NCBI GenBank assembly: GCA_902592675.1
Contig: CACJFJ010000001.1
Location: forward strand, 62,001-126,000
DNA length: 64,000 nucleotides
Direction: 5' to 3'
Source of the DNA: an uncultured Pelagibacteraceae bacterium
GTDB taxonomy: Bacteria > Pseudomonadota > Alphaproteobacteria > Pelagibacterales > Pelagibacteraceae
This document shows positions 44,930 through 54,274 of the stretch, piece by piece. Position 1 is the stretch's first letter; each line of letters opens with the position of its first letter. The notes under the pieces were generated by a model. The model made no database searches and was not told the origin of the DNA. It saw only the letters and a list, made by a program, of their open reading frames with translations. The position numbers were made by a program, and so were the translations under genes.

Positions 44930-45385
44930 TTACAGTTCTAAACCTTTTATTTGAACAAATCTTTTTTTATAATCTTTTCCGTATTTAAAGAAAAACTCAA
45001 TGAAGTTTCCTTTTTTTTTTTCAATAATTTGAGGCCACTCAATTAAAGTTATCATATCTTTATAGTTTTCAAATAAGCCTAAATTACTTATTTCTTTTTT
45101 TGATTTTAGTCTAAATAAATCATAATGATTTATTTTTATTTGATCAATTTGATACTCATTTAAAATATTAAATGTTGGGCTTGTCACTTGAGTAATTTTT
45201 ATACCCCTTTTTTTTTGAAACCCATTTATAAGATATCTTATAAATGTCGTTTTACCCACACCAATCTCACCATGAAAAAAAACTATATTTCCTGGTTTTA
45301 GTTTAAGAAGTAATTTATTTGCTAATTCTTCTGTTTTTTTTTCTGAAGATATATCTATTTTATCACTTTTAGTAGCGGTAGGCAT
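44930..45385 (-). CDS. tsaE: tRNA threonylcarbamoyladenosine biosynthesis ATPase TsaE
   Basis: TsaE works with TsaB and TsaD to make t6A37 on tRNAs. The 151-residue protein has the Walker A motif [17 protein letters not shown] (about residue 38), the conserved [13 protein letters not shown] block (about residue 66), [20 protein letters not shown], and [10 protein letters not shown] near the C-terminus. All match YjeE/TsaE. It overlaps the end of ahcY by 17 bases and is followed 7 bases later by the AmgK-like gene. Confidence 0.95.
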   Translation of the reverse strand: MPTATKSDKIDISSEKKTEELANKLLLKLKPGNIVFFHGEIGVGKTTFIRYLINGFQKKRGIKITQVTSPTFNILNEYQIDQIKINHYDLFRLKSKKEISNLGLFENYKDMITLIEWPQIIEKKKGNFIEFFFKYGKDYKKRFVQIKGLEL

Positions 45386-46655
45386 TAGGTTTAAAAGGAC
45401 CCTCTACTCCTACACTTATATATTCGGCTTGGTCTTTTGAAAGTTTTGTTAATTTTGCACCAACTTTTTTAAGATGAAGCATTGCAACTTTTTCATCTAA
45501 GTGTTTGGGCAAAACGTAAACTTTATTTTCGTAATTTTTATGGTTATTCCATAATTCTATCTGAGCTATTACTTGATTTGTAAAGGATGCACTCATAACG
45601 AAACTTGGGTGCCCGGTCGCACATCCCAAATTTACTAGTCTACCCTCAGCTAATAAAATTATTCTCTTTTTGCTTGGTAGTTCTATTTCATGCACTTGAG
45701 GCTTAACTTCGTTCCATTTATAATTTTTTAATGCTTCAACCTGAATTTCATTATCAAAATGTCCAATGTTACAAAGTATTGCCCTATCTTTCATTTCTCT
45801 CATGTGGTCTGCGGTAACTATATCTTTATTTCCAGTTGCGGTAACTACAATATCTGCTTTACTTATAGCCTCATCCATTAAAACTACCTCATATCCTTCC
45901 ATAGCAGCTTGCAAAGCACAAATTGGATCTGCCTCTGTAACCAAAACTCTTGCTCCACTTTGTCTTAATGAAGCTGCACTTCCTTTACCGACATCCCCAA
46001 ATCCAGCAACAATTGCGATTTTTCCAGACATCATCACGTCCGTTGCTCTTCTGATACCATCAACCAAACTTTCTCTACATCCGTAAAGATTATCGAATTT
46101 AGATTTGGTAACTGAGTCATTAACATTGATTGCTGGTATCATCAGAGATTTGTCTTTTTGCATTTTGTTCAAAGCTTTTATTCCTGTGGTAGTTTCTTCT
46201 GAAACACCTTTAACTTCTTTTAACAAATCTTTATAATCGTTATGCATTATAGCTGTTAAATCTCCTCCATCGTCTAGTAGCATATTTGGTTTCCAGTCTT
46301 TTTTTCCAATAATTGTTTGTTTAATACACCAAAGATATTCCTCTTCAGTTTCACCTTTCCAAGCAAAAACTGGCACACCTGCTTTTGCAACTGCAGCTGC
46401 AGCATGATCTTGTGTTGAAAAAATATTGCATGATGACCATCTAACATCTGCTCCTAATTCCACTAAAGTTTCAATTAAGACTGCTGTTTGTATCGTCATA
46501 TGTAAGCATCCTATAATTTTAGCACCTTTTAATGGAGATTTTCCTTTATATTCATCTCTTAAAGCCATTAAACCAGGCATTTCGCTTTCAGCTATAGAAA
46601 TTTCCTTTCGACCAAATTCAGCTTGGGATATATCTTTTACTTTGAAATCTTTCAT
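45369..46655 (-). CDS. ahcY: S-adenosylhomocysteinase
   Basis: AhcY hydrolyses S-adenosylhomocysteine to adenosine and homocysteine, clearing the product of SAM-dependent methylation. The 428-residue protein has [13 protein letters not shown] near the start, the substrate-site [21 protein letters not shown] (about residue 180) and the NAD-binding [19 protein letters not shown] (about residue 216). The end reads [28 protein letters not shown], the normal C-terminus. It lies between chvG (45-base gap) and tsaE. I see no SAH or SAM riboswitch in that short gap. Confidence 0.97.
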   Translation of the reverse strand: MKDFKVKDISQAEFGRKEISIAESEMPGLMALRDEYKGKSPLKGAKIIGCLHMTIQTAVLIETLVELGADVRWSSCNIFSTQDHAAAAVAKAGVPVFAWKGETEEEYLWCIKQTIIGKKDWKPNMLLDDGGDLTAIMHNDYKDLLKEVKGVSEETTTGIKALNKMQKDKSLMIPAINVNDSVTKSKFDNLYGCRESLVDGIRRATDVMMSGKIAIVAGFGDVGKGSAASLRQSGARVLVTEADPICALQAAMEGYEVVLMDEAISKADIVVTATGNKDIVTADHMREMKDRAILCNIGHFDNEIQVEALKNYKWNEVKPQVHEIELPSKKRIILLAEGRLVNLGCATGHPSFVMSASFTNQVIAQIELWNNHKNYENKVYVLPKHLDEKVAMLHLKKVGAKLTKLSKDQAEYISVGVEGPFKPNAYRY

Positions 46656-46700
46656 GACAGTTTTTTTAACAATAAAGGATTAATTAATCAATAGAACTCT

Positions 46701-48242
46701 TTACGCCCTTGGAAATATAATTTCCATGTTCGCTCCTTTTTGATCAATTCTATTCGTTGCTTTGATGGATCCATTATGCAGATCAACTAAATTTTTAACA
46801 ATATTCAAACCAAGGCCTGAGTGTTGTCCAAATTTATCTGGTCTATTACTATAAAATCTATTAAATATTTTATTCGTATCTTTTTCTCTAAATCCTTGAC
46901 CCTCATCTAAGATATTCAAAATTACCTCATTGTTGTTTGATTTTGAAACCTTAACCAAAACATCTTTACCATTTTCACTAAAGGAAACTGCATTATCTAA
47001 AAGGTTTGCAACTATTTGTTCAATTCTATTTTCAATACCATTTATTATGTATTTATTCTTTCCATCATTTCGATAAGAAATTTTTACCCCTTTTTTTAAT
47101 TCATTTATATTGTTGAAATCATCAACTACAGATTTAATGATAGGCTCTACATCTAATTTTTTTATTTTTTCCTTACTTAGTGCAACCTCATCTTTTAACA
47201 TTTGAGAATAATCTGTAATTAATCTCTCGATTCTTTGTACATCATGAGATAAAATATCAATTAATTTAACTCTTTGTTCAATATCGTTTGTATCGTGAAG
47301 AATTTCAGATGCACTTTTTAATGAAGCAAGCGGATTACGTATCTCATGAACAAGATCGGTTGAGAAATTTTCAGCATGTGAAATTCTTTTTTGTAATTCA
47401 TAAGTCATATCATCTAAAGAATTTGAGAGAAGACCTAATTCGTCATTTCTTAACTTTAAAGTATCTATATTTGTAGTTTTAGGATTTTTATCTTTAATAG
47501 TTTTTGTATAACTTACTAAATTTTTGATAGGTTTTAGAAAATATCTATTTAGCACAAATGAAAAAATTAATATAACTAACCCAACTGCAAATGCTGTTCT
47601 TATAATGAATGATTTTCTCTCATCTATTGCAGCCTTTACATCATTGGCATTTTCTGTGATAGCTAAATAACCAATATTATCCCCATCAAGCATAACATTT
47701 TTAATTGTTGTAAGTTTAAATTTATTGAATTCCTCTTGAGTAAATGTAAATGGAATTCCATAGTTTTTTGATCCAGCATAATTAAATAAAATATCTTTAA
47801 GTGAAACTGAATTATCTTCACCTATATTTATATTTTTTTTTTCTGTTATTTCTTTTGTTTTTTTTTCATTCAGAATTTCAAGTTCTATAGTGTCAAGTCT
47901 AGAGGTAAAAGATCTTGGATCAAGATCGAGGGTATCAGTATCTCCTACTAAATTTAATTGGTTGTCAAAAAATATAACTCTGTCAAGATTTTGAAATAAA
48001 AATCTTGTGGAAAATAAAAATCTTCTGATATCTTCCTCAACAAATTTTACATCTAATCTAATCAAATTATCTATTGTGTTGTTTATTACTTCAATGTGAT
48101 TTGAGGATTTTTTTTTAATCAAATTTGGTTGAACATTTTTTAAATATAAGAATGTAAATAATCCAATTATTGTAAAAAAAATAAAATTAATGAATAAAAA
48201 TTTCTTTAATATTGATAAATTTTTAAGAAAATTGCCAAACAT
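46701..48242 (-). CDS. chvG: Sensor histidine kinase, ChvG-like
   Basis: This 513-residue membrane sensor has TM1 near residues 14-34, a periplasmic sensor domain of about 175 residues, TM2 near 212-232 and a HAMP linker. The H-box is STDLVHEIRNPLASLKSASEIL (about residue 297); N, G1 and G2 boxes are IVANLLDNAVSFSE, NILDEGQGF and GLGLNIVKNLVDLHNG. The pairing with a ChvI-type regulator and the ahcY neighbour fit ChvG/ExoS of alphaproteobacteria, which responds to acid or cell-envelope stress. Its start overlaps the chvI stop by one base. Confidence 0.9.
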   Translation of the reverse strand: MFGNFLKNLSILKKFLFINFIFFTIIGLFTFLYLKNVQPNLIKKKSSNHIEVINNTIDNLIRLDVKFVEEDIRRFLFSTRFLFQNLDRVIFFDNQLNLVGDTDTLDLDPRSFTSRLDTIELEILNEKKTKEITEKKNINIGEDNSVSLKDILFNYAGSKNYGIPFTFTQEEFNKFKLTTIKNVMLDGDNIGYLAITENANDVKAAIDERKSFIIRTAFAVGLVILIFSFVLNRYFLKPIKNLVSYTKTIKDKNPKTTNIDTLKLRNDELGLLSNSLDDMTYELQKRISHAENFSTDLVHEIRNPLASLKSASEILHDTNDIEQRVKLIDILSHDVQRIERLITDYSQMLKDEVALSKEKIKKLDVEPIIKSVVDDFNNINELKKGVKISYRNDGKNKYIINGIENRIEQIVANLLDNAVSFSENGKDVLVKVSKSNNNEVILNILDEGQGFREKDTNKIFNRFYSNRPDKFGQHSGLGLNIVKNLVDLHNGSIKATNRIDQKGANMEIIFPRA

Positions 48243-48955
48243 TAACTAACATTCCACCTATATCCACTTCCATATCTAGTTTCAATTGCTGAAAACTCAG
48301 GATCAACTTTTTTAAATTTTTTTCGGATTCTTTTTACGTGGCTATCAATAGTTCTATCTTCAATATCCGTATCCTCTCTATAAGCTATATCCATTAATTG
48401 TGCTCTTTCTTTAATAATTCCAGGTCGTTTTGCTAATTCTTTTACTAATAAAAACTCTGTAGTAGTAAGCTTATCAGGTAATTGTTTTCCATCCCATTCG
48501 CATTCTAATTGGGATGGATCTAATTTAAGTTTCCCATGTGATATAATGCTTTTATTTTCCTCAATAGATTCTTTTGTATCTTTTTTTCTTAATTGAACTC
48601 TAATTCTCTCTATTAAAACTTTAATAGAAAATCCCCCCGATTTTTTTACAAAATCATCAGCACCTAATTTTAACCCAAGTAATTCATCAATTTCATCGTC
48701 TTTTGAAGTTAAAAAAATTACAGGAAGAGAAGTTTTTTTTCTCAATTTTTTTAATAATTCTTCTCCATCCATTTTGGGCATTTTAATATCAACTATAGCT
48801 AAGTCTGGCGGTGTTCTAGTTAAACCTATCAACGCGCTTTCACCGTCGATATAAGTTTGAACTTTAAATCCCTCTTTTTCTAAAGCGATACTTAAACTTG
48901 TAAGAATATTTCTATCATCATCAATTAAAGCTATTGTTTGTTTGTGCATAGTCAC
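48242..48955 (-). CDS. chvI: Response regulator, ChvI-like (OmpR family)
   Basis: This 237-residue regulator has a receiver with IALIDDDRNILTSLSIALEKEGF, the ChvI start, the phospho-acceptor Asp in LAIVDIKMPKMDGEELL (about residue 56) and TSKDDEIDELLGLKLGADDF. The C-terminal winged-helix DNA-binding domain includes TTTEFLLVKELAKRPGIIKERAQLMDIAY and DRTIDSHVKRIRKKFK. The receiver lysine loop is unusual, reading VKKSGGFS where ChvI proteins have a KPFS-type loop. It forms a two-component pair with chvG; polA lies upstream on the same strand. Confidence 0.92.
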   Translation of the reverse strand: MTMHKQTIALIDDDRNILTSLSIALEKEGFKVQTYIDGESALIGLTRTPPDLAIVDIKMPKMDGEELLKKLRKKTSLPVIFLTSKDDEIDELLGLKLGADDFVKKSGGFSIKVLIERIRVQLRKKDTKESIEENKSIISHGKLKLDPSQLECEWDGKQLPDKLTTTEFLLVKELAKRPGIIKERAQLMDIAYREDTDIEDRTIDSHVKRIRKKFKKVDPEFSAIETRYGSGYRWNVS

Positions 48956-49001
48956 ATTATAAAAATACTAAATTGTTCTAATTTGGGCAATCTAATTAAA
49001 G

Positions 49002-51788
49002 TTAATGTAACGCCCCCCAGTTAGACCCGCTATTTAAATCAACTGTTAAAGGTATAGAAAAAGTATGAAAGTCACTGCTTACCACACTAGACATTTCATC
49101 AATGATCATTTTACTAACAGTTTTTACCTCTATTTTAGGGGTTTCAAAAATAAGTTCATCGTGAATTTGTAATAACATTTTTGTGTTTTGGTTTTTCTTA
49201 TCATTGAGTTTCTTATGTAATCTTATCATTGCCAATCTCATTATCTCAGATGCTGAACCCTGTATAGGTGCATTGATGGCTGCTCGTTCTTGAAAATTTC
49301 TTATGTTATAATTTTTATCGTTGATACTAGTAAAATGAGATCTTCTCCCAAAAATATTACTTACATATCCACTTTTTCTACAAAATTTTATTGTTTGGTC
49401 CATATAATCCTTTATCTCTGGAAACTTTGTAAAATAAGACTTTAAAAATTTTTCAGCTTCAAAATTCGACACATTAATTTGTTTAGCTAGTCCATATTGT
49501 GAAATTCCATAAATGATACCAAAATTAATTGCTTTTGCTTTTCTTCTTTGATCTTGACTAACTTTTTTAATATCGATGTTAAATATTTGGCTCGCAGTTA
49601 ATGAATGAATATCCTCGTCATTTTTAAAAGCTTTTTTTAGCTCTCTAACATTTGCTAAGTCTGCTAAAATTCTCATTTCAATTTGATTATAATCAGCTGA
49701 AATTAAAACATGGTCTTTTTTAGCAACAAAAGCTTTTCTTATATCTTTTCCATCTTCTGATTTTATTGGAATATTTTGCAAGTTTGGATCACTTGAGGCA
49801 AGTCTGCCGGTATTTGTTGCAGCAAGCAAGAAAGATGTATGTACTCTATTTGTTTTTACGTTAATGTGCTCTGGCAAAGAGTCTGAGTAAGTATTTTTCA
49901 ATTTTGATATTTGTCTCCAATCTAGGACCAATTGCGGAAATTCATAACCCTTGAAAGCCAGATCTTCAAGAACTGAAGCGCTAGTTGCAAAACTCCCTTT
50001 TTTTGTTTTTTTTAAGTCTGCTATTTTAAGATCATTGTATAATACTTCACCAAGTTGTTTGGGTGATGCTATATTAAACTCTTTTTTTGAAATTTTAAAA
50101 ACTTGTGTTTGTAACTTGTCAATTTTTTTTGAAAATTTGTCTGATAGAGTTTTTAAAAAATTTTTATCAATTTTTATACCCTCTATTTCCATATATGCTA
50201 AAATTTCTATCATTGGTTTTTCAAAAATTTCGTAAATATTTACTAATTTTTCATCTCGGAGACTTTTATAAAATTTTTTATATAGTCTAAAAGTTACATC
50301 GGCGTCTTCTGCTGCATAATTTTTTGCTTTTTCGATTTCCACATCGCTAAAATTAATTTCTTTTTTTCCTGAGCCAACTATATCTTTGAAAGAAATAGTT
50401 TTATGTTCCAAATGAATTTCTGATAGAGTATCCATATTGTGTCTATTTTTTCCTGAGTCTAAAACATAAGACATCAACATTGTATCTTCCATTGAGGAAA
50501 TCTTAATACCGTTCTTAAACAATACAATAAAATCAAATTTTATATTCTGACCAATTTTTTTTACACTGGGGTCTTCAAGTAATGGTTTAAGTTTTTTTAA
50601 AACTACTTCTTTATCAATACATTTTCCTGATTTATGACCTATAGGAATATAACAAGCTTTACCAATTTTCGAACTTAAGGATATCCCTACCAAATCTGCT
50701 TGGTGTGGATCTAATGAATTTGTTTCAGTATCTATTGCAATCTCACCAGTTTCCTCGGCTTCCTTAATCCAATTATTTATTTGTTCTGGATCTGTGATTA
50801 GAGAGTAGTTTTTTTTACTGATACTTTTTTGGTTGTTACTACTATCCCTATTATTATATTTATCATTTTTAATTCCAGTTAAGTTTGGCTCTCCATATGC
50901 CGATATTGCAGAACTTAATAATCTATTAAATTCCATATCTCTCAAAAATTTATAAAGTTTTTCTTTATCTATTTCTTTTAATCTGAATTCAGATAAATCT
51001 CTGTCTACAGGAGCGTCATTTTTTAAAATCACTAATTTTTTACTAATTAAAGCTTTATCTTGATTTTGAATTAATGTTTCTCTTCTTTTATTTTGTTTTA
51101 TTTCACTTGTTGACTTCAAAAGCTTTTCTAAATTTCCGTATTTATTTATTAATTCTGCTGCAGTTTTAACACCTATGCCAGGTACTCCCGGTACATTATC
51201 GCTCGAATCTCCCGCCAAAGCTTGCACGTCTACGACTTTACTTGGATCTACTCCAAATTTATTTTTTACATCCTCTACAGATATAAATTTATTTTTCATT
51301 GGATCAAAGATTCGAACATCTTTTTTAAACAATTGCATTAAATCTTTATCAGACGAAACAATTGTAACTTTAGCACCAGCTTTTAATATCTTTTCTACAT
51401 AAGTGGCAATTAAATCATCTGCTTCATAATTTATCAGTTCTACAGAGGGTAAATTAAATGCTAAAACTGATTTCCTAATATAATCAAATTGTGGAGCTAA
51501 ATCATCTGGGGCTTCAGATCTATTTGCTTTATAGTCTTTGTAAATTTCGTTTCTGAAAGTCTTTCTTGCTGAGTCAAAGATAACTGCAAAATGAGTTGGC
51601 TTCTGAAGATTTTGATTTGATTTAGAGTCCTCAAGTAATTTAAAGAGCATACTGCAAAAACCACTTACTGCCCCAGTGGGTAATCCATCAATTTTTCTTG
51701 TTAATGGGGGTAATGCATAATAAGCCCTAAATATATATCCAGAACCATCGACTAGATAAAAATGATCTGTTTTTTGAATTTTTGTCAT
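49002..51788 (-). CDS. polA: DNA polymerase I
   Basis: PolA fills gaps and removes RNA primers. The 928-residue protein keeps three activities by motif. The 5' nuclease domain (residues 1-290) has FAVIFDSARKTFRNEIYKDYKANR and LAGDSSDNVPGVPGIGVKTA. The 3'-5' exonuclease domain starts with IAIDTETNSLDPHQADLVGISL (about residue 350), with proofreading Asp and Glu intact. The polymerase domain has motif A ISADYNQIEMRILA, the O-helix RRKAKAINFGIIYGIS and motif C LLQIHDELIFE. It is 46 bases upstream of chvI; no terminator is visible between them. Confidence 0.98.
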   Translation of the reverse strand: MTKIQKTDHFYLVDGSGYIFRAYYALPPLTRKIDGLPTGAVSGFCSMLFKLLEDSKSNQNLQKPTHFAVIFDSARKTFRNEIYKDYKANRSEAPDDLAPQFDYIRKSVLAFNLPSVELINYEADDLIATYVEKILKAGAKVTIVSSDKDLMQLFKKDVRIFDPMKNKFISVEDVKNKFGVDPSKVVDVQALAGDSSDNVPGVPGIGVKTAAELINKYGNLEKLLKSTSEIKQNKRRETLIQNQDKALISKKLVILKNDAPVDRDLSEFRLKEIDKEKLYKFLRDMEFNRLLSSAISAYGEPNLTGIKNDKYNNRDSSNNQKSISKKNYSLITDPEQINNWIKEAEETGEIAIDTETNSLDPHQADLVGISLSSKIGKACYIPIGHKSGKCIDKEVVLKKLKPLLEDPSVKKIGQNIKFDFIVLFKNGIKISSMEDTMLMSYVLDSGKNRHNMDTLSEIHLEHKTISFKDIVGSGKKEINFSDVEIEKAKNYAAEDADVTFRLYKKFYKSLRDEKLVNIYEIFEKPMIEILAYMEIEGIKIDKNFLKTLSDKFSKKIDKLQTQVFKISKKEFNIASPKQLGEVLYNDLKIADLKKTKKGSFATSASVLEDLAFKGYEFPQLVLDWRQISKLKNTYSDSLPEHINVKTNRVHTSFLLAATNTGRLASSDPNLQNIPIKSEDGKDIRKAFVAKKDHVLISADYNQIEMRILADLANVRELKKAFKNDEDIHSLTASQIFNIDIKKVSQDQRRKAKAINFGIIYGISQYGLAKQINVSNFEAEKFLKSYFTKFPEIKDYMDQTIKFCRKSGYVSNIFGRRSHFTSINDKNYNIRNFQERAAINAPIQGSASEIMRLAMIRLHKKLNDKKNQNTKMLLQIHDELIFETPKIEVKTVSKMIIDEMSSVVSSDFHTFSIPLTVDLNSGSNWGALH

Positions 51789-51834
51789 TATAGATTAATA
51801 TAGATTCTAAATAAAAATAAGAGTATTATTTTTT

Positions 51835-52386
51835 ATGGAACTAATAAAGCAAAATTCTACAAACCAAATAATAAAATCAATATTAATAATTTTATTAGGC
51901 TCTTTACTTCTAACATTATCTGCAAAAATTAAAATACCTTTCTATCCAGTTCCTATGACTATGCAAACGTTTGTAGTTTTATTACTTGGCATAAGCTTTG
52001 GATATAAAATAGCTCTTACGACAGTTGGTTTGTACTTAATTGAAGGGATGTTGGGATTACCAGTTTTTTCAAATACTCCTGAACGAGGAATTGGTATGGT
52101 TTACTTTACGGGTCCAACCATGGGTTATTTGATTGGATTTTTATCCGCTTGTTTTTTATCATCTTTTATCAAATCAAAGGATAGCTATTTATTAATTTTT
52201 ACTAAATTAATTTTATCAGTCTCTTCAATCTATTTGCTTGGGATTTTGTGGTTAGGAAGTTTAATCGGTTGGGACAAGCCAATAATTGAACTGGGGGTAA
52301 AACCTTTTTTGTTAGCCGAATTTTTTAAAATTGTTTTGCTAACTGTAATAGCTAAAAAAATTATTAATTTAAGAAAAGTTATTTAG
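51835..52386 (+). CDS. bioY: Biotin transporter BioY
   Basis: This 183-residue substrate-binding membrane protein has about six helices. It carries KIPFYPVPMTMQTFVVLLLGISFGYKIALTTVGLYLIEGMLGLPVFS and GIGMVYFTGPTMGYLIGFLSACFL, the standard BioY blocks. No EcfA/EcfT energising genes lie nearby, as is common for alphaproteobacterial BioY, which can act alone or with a distant module. No biotin synthesis gene is seen in the window, so uptake may matter for the cell's carboxylases. Its 3' end overlaps that of the convergent regA by 8 bases. Confidence 0.93.
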   Translation: MELIKQNSTNQIIKSILIILLGSLLLTLSAKIKIPFYPVPMTMQTFVVLLLGISFGYKIALTTVGLYLIEGMLGLPVFSNTPERGIGMVYFTGPTMGYLIGFLSACFLSSFIKSKDSYLLIFTKLILSVSSIYLLGILWLGSLIGWDKPIIELGVKPFLLAEFFKIVLLTVIAKKIINLRKVI

Positions 52387-52969
52387 GTGATCTTTTAGAA
52401 AGTATTCTTTGCAAAGTTCTTCTGTGCATTTTTAGTCTTCTTGCGGTTTCAGATACATTTCTGTTACATAATTCAAAAACTCTGTGTATATGTTCCCACT
52501 TTACTCTATCAGCTGACATAGGATTTTCTGGCGGGGCAGCTTTTTTTGATGGATCTGCTAACAAAGCTTTTTCAACATCATCTGCATCAGCTGGTTTTGC
52601 GAGATAGTCAATAGCTCCCTCTTTTATTGCTGCAACTGCTGTAGGAATATTTCCATAACCAGTAAGCATTATAATTCTGCTAGCTGAATTAGAAGATTGT
52701 ATTTCTTTTACAACCTCTAACCCATTACCGTCCCCAAGCCTCAAGTCAACAACAGCAAATCCTGGCTTTTTAGATTTAACGAAATCGATTCCTTTTTGTA
52801 CACCCTCTGCTTGAATAACTTCAAAACCCTTTTTTTCCATAGCTCGCGCTAAACGCTCTCTAAAAGGGTTATCATCGTCAACAATCAGAAGCGATTTATT
52901 CTCGAAATCACTTAAATTTTGCAGTGTTGGCTCATTTTTCATAAGCCCTATATGGCTATTTTTTTCCAC
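52379..52969 (-). CDS. regA: Global redox response regulator of the ActR/RegA/PrrA family
   Basis: This 196-residue protein has an N-terminal receiver (about residues 25-140), with KSLLIVDDDNPFRERLARAMEKKGFEV, phospho-acceptor Asp in FAVVDLRLGDGNGLEVV and KPADADDV. A proline-containing linker (AAPPENP) precedes a Fis-type helix-turn-helix: IHRVFELCNRNVSETARRLKMHRRTLQRILSKRSPK. The C-terminal block is almost invariant in RegA/PrrA/ActR. Its sensor RegB is not adjacent, so it is encoded elsewhere. It is divergent from the ornithine decarboxylase gene across 120 bases. The start may be Met10 (MKNEPTL). Confidence 0.93.
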   Translation of the reverse strand: MEKNSHIGLMKNEPTLQNLSDFENKSLLIVDDDNPFRERLARAMEKKGFEVIQAEGVQKGIDFVKSKKPGFAVVDLRLGDGNGLEVVKEIQSSNSASRIIMLTGYGNIPTAVAAIKEGAIDYLAKPADADDVEKALLADPSKKAAPPENPMSADRVKWEHIHRVFELCNRNVSETARRLKMHRRTLQRILSKRSPK

Positions 52970-53089
52970 AATTCAAGTATCATTATTTGCTTTACATTGA
53001 ATGACTATTGAATTAATTGCTGCAAATACTAAAGTTTTTTTTAAATAAAAAGACTTTTTTTTGTTAAATTTTTTTGGGGGGCATTTTAA
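52970..53089. promoter_or_regulatory. Divergent promoter region between regA/actR and the ornithine decarboxylase gene
   Basis: This 120-base gap must drive both directions. It is T-rich towards the decarboxylase and ends with GGGGGG (53076-53081) 8 bases before the ATG, which could pair with the anti-Shine-Dalgarno CCUCC using a G-U pair. I cannot recognise a speF-type leader RNA or other known riboswitch here. Confidence 0.4.
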
Positions 53090-54274
53090 ATGCAAAAATT
53101 TAAGTCGGTTGAAGAACTAGTAAAACAACTGAGACCAGATAAGCCGGTTTATTGTATCAGAAAGAAATCAATTCTTTCTGCATCAAAATTCTTTCAAAAA
53201 AAATTCCCAGGAAAAATTTTATATGCTGTTAAAACTAACCCTCATCCTGAAGTAATTAAAACTCTTATTAAAAGTGGAATTAATCAATTTGATATTGCTT
53301 CTATTGAGGAAATAAAAGCTGTCAGGAAATTTTCTTTATCAGCTAAGTGTGCTTATATGCATACTGTAAAAAGTCGAGAAAGTATAAGTGAAGCATATTT
53401 TAAATACGGTGTAAAATCTTTTGCATTAGATACGAAAGACGAATTAATAAAAATCATCGAAAGCACCGGAGAAGCCAAAGATTTAGAACTTTTCGTGAGA
53501 GTAGCAGTATCAAATGAACATGCAGAAATAGATCTATCAAAAAAGTTTGGTGCTTTAAACTCAGAGGCAGCCGGTTTATTGAGATTAGTAAAAGAACATT
53601 CAAAAAAAGTTGGCTTAAGTTTTCATGTTGGCTCCCAATGTATGCATCCTATTTCGTATACAAAAGGCATTAATGAAATAGGTAATATAATCAAAAAAAC
53701 AAAAATTATACCAAACTTTATTAATGTTGGTGGTGGTTTTCCAACAATTTATCCAGATTTAATTCCACAATCTTTGGACAGCTATATTAATGAAATAAAA
53801 AAAAGTTTAAAAAATTTAAAAATTGATAGCTTGCCTGAAATAATTTGTGAGCCGGGTAGAGCATTAGTCGCAGAAAGTGGTTCAACAATTGTGAGAGTAA
53901 ATCTTAGAAAAAAACAAAAGCTTTATATAAATGATGGGACATATGGAACACTTTTTGATGCAGGAACACCAAATATTGTTTTTCCATCTAAAATGATTAA
54001 GGATAGTTCGAATAAAATAATATCTAAAAAGCTTACATCTTTTGATTTTTATGGACCTACTTGTGACAGCATGGACTATATGAAAGGTCCATTTTTATTA
54101 CCAAACAATATAAAAGAGAATGATTACATTGAACTAGGCCAATTGGGTGCATATGGTTTAACATTTAGAACTCAGTTTAATGGTTTCTTTTCTAATGAAA
54201 TTTATGAGGTTGAGGATAGTCCAATAATGACTTTATATCAAAAAGACATTAATAAAGCTACTTTAGTTGCTTAA
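53090..54274 (+). CDS. Ornithine decarboxylase-like type III PLP decarboxylase
   Basis: This 394-residue alanine-racemase-fold enzyme has the PLP lysine in KILYAVKTNPHPEVIKTL (about residue 46), the FHVGSQC block (about residue 183), FINVGGGFPT, the phosphate-binding ICEPGRALVAESG (about residue 262) and the active-site cysteine in FYGPTCDSMDYMKG (about residue 322). The GPTCDSxD block is that of ornithine and lysine/ornithine decarboxylases, distinct from diaminopimelate decarboxylase. It would make putrescine. It is followed with a one-base overlap (TAATG) by the deoxyhypusine-synthase-like gene. Confidence 0.9.
   Translation: MQKFKSVEELVKQLRPDKPVYCIRKKSILSASKFFQKKFPGKILYAVKTNPHPEVIKTLIKSGINQFDIASIEEIKAVRKFSLSAKCAYMHTVKSRESISEAYFKYGVKSFALDTKDELIKIIESTGEAKDLELFVRVAVSNEHAEIDLSKKFGALNSEAAGLLRLVKEHSKKVGLSFHVGSQCMHPISYTKGINEIGNIIKKTKIIPNFINVGGGFPTIYPDLIPQSLDSYINEIKKSLKNLKIDSLPEIICEPGRALVAESGSTIVRVNLRKKQKLYINDGTYGTLFDAGTPNIVFPSKMIKDSSNKIISKKLTSFDFYGPTCDSMDYMKGPFLLPNNIKENDYIELGQLGAYGLTFRTQFNGFFSNEIYEVEDSPIMTLYQKDINKATLVA

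Noticed and set aside
45766-46086. 106-codon plus-strand ORF
   Set aside because: It is antisense to ahcY, a strongly conserved enzyme, with no start signal of its own.
46656-46700. Possible SAM/SAH riboswitch before ahcY
   Set aside because: The gap is only 45 bases, AT-rich and shows no recognisable fold; too short for the known SAH element.
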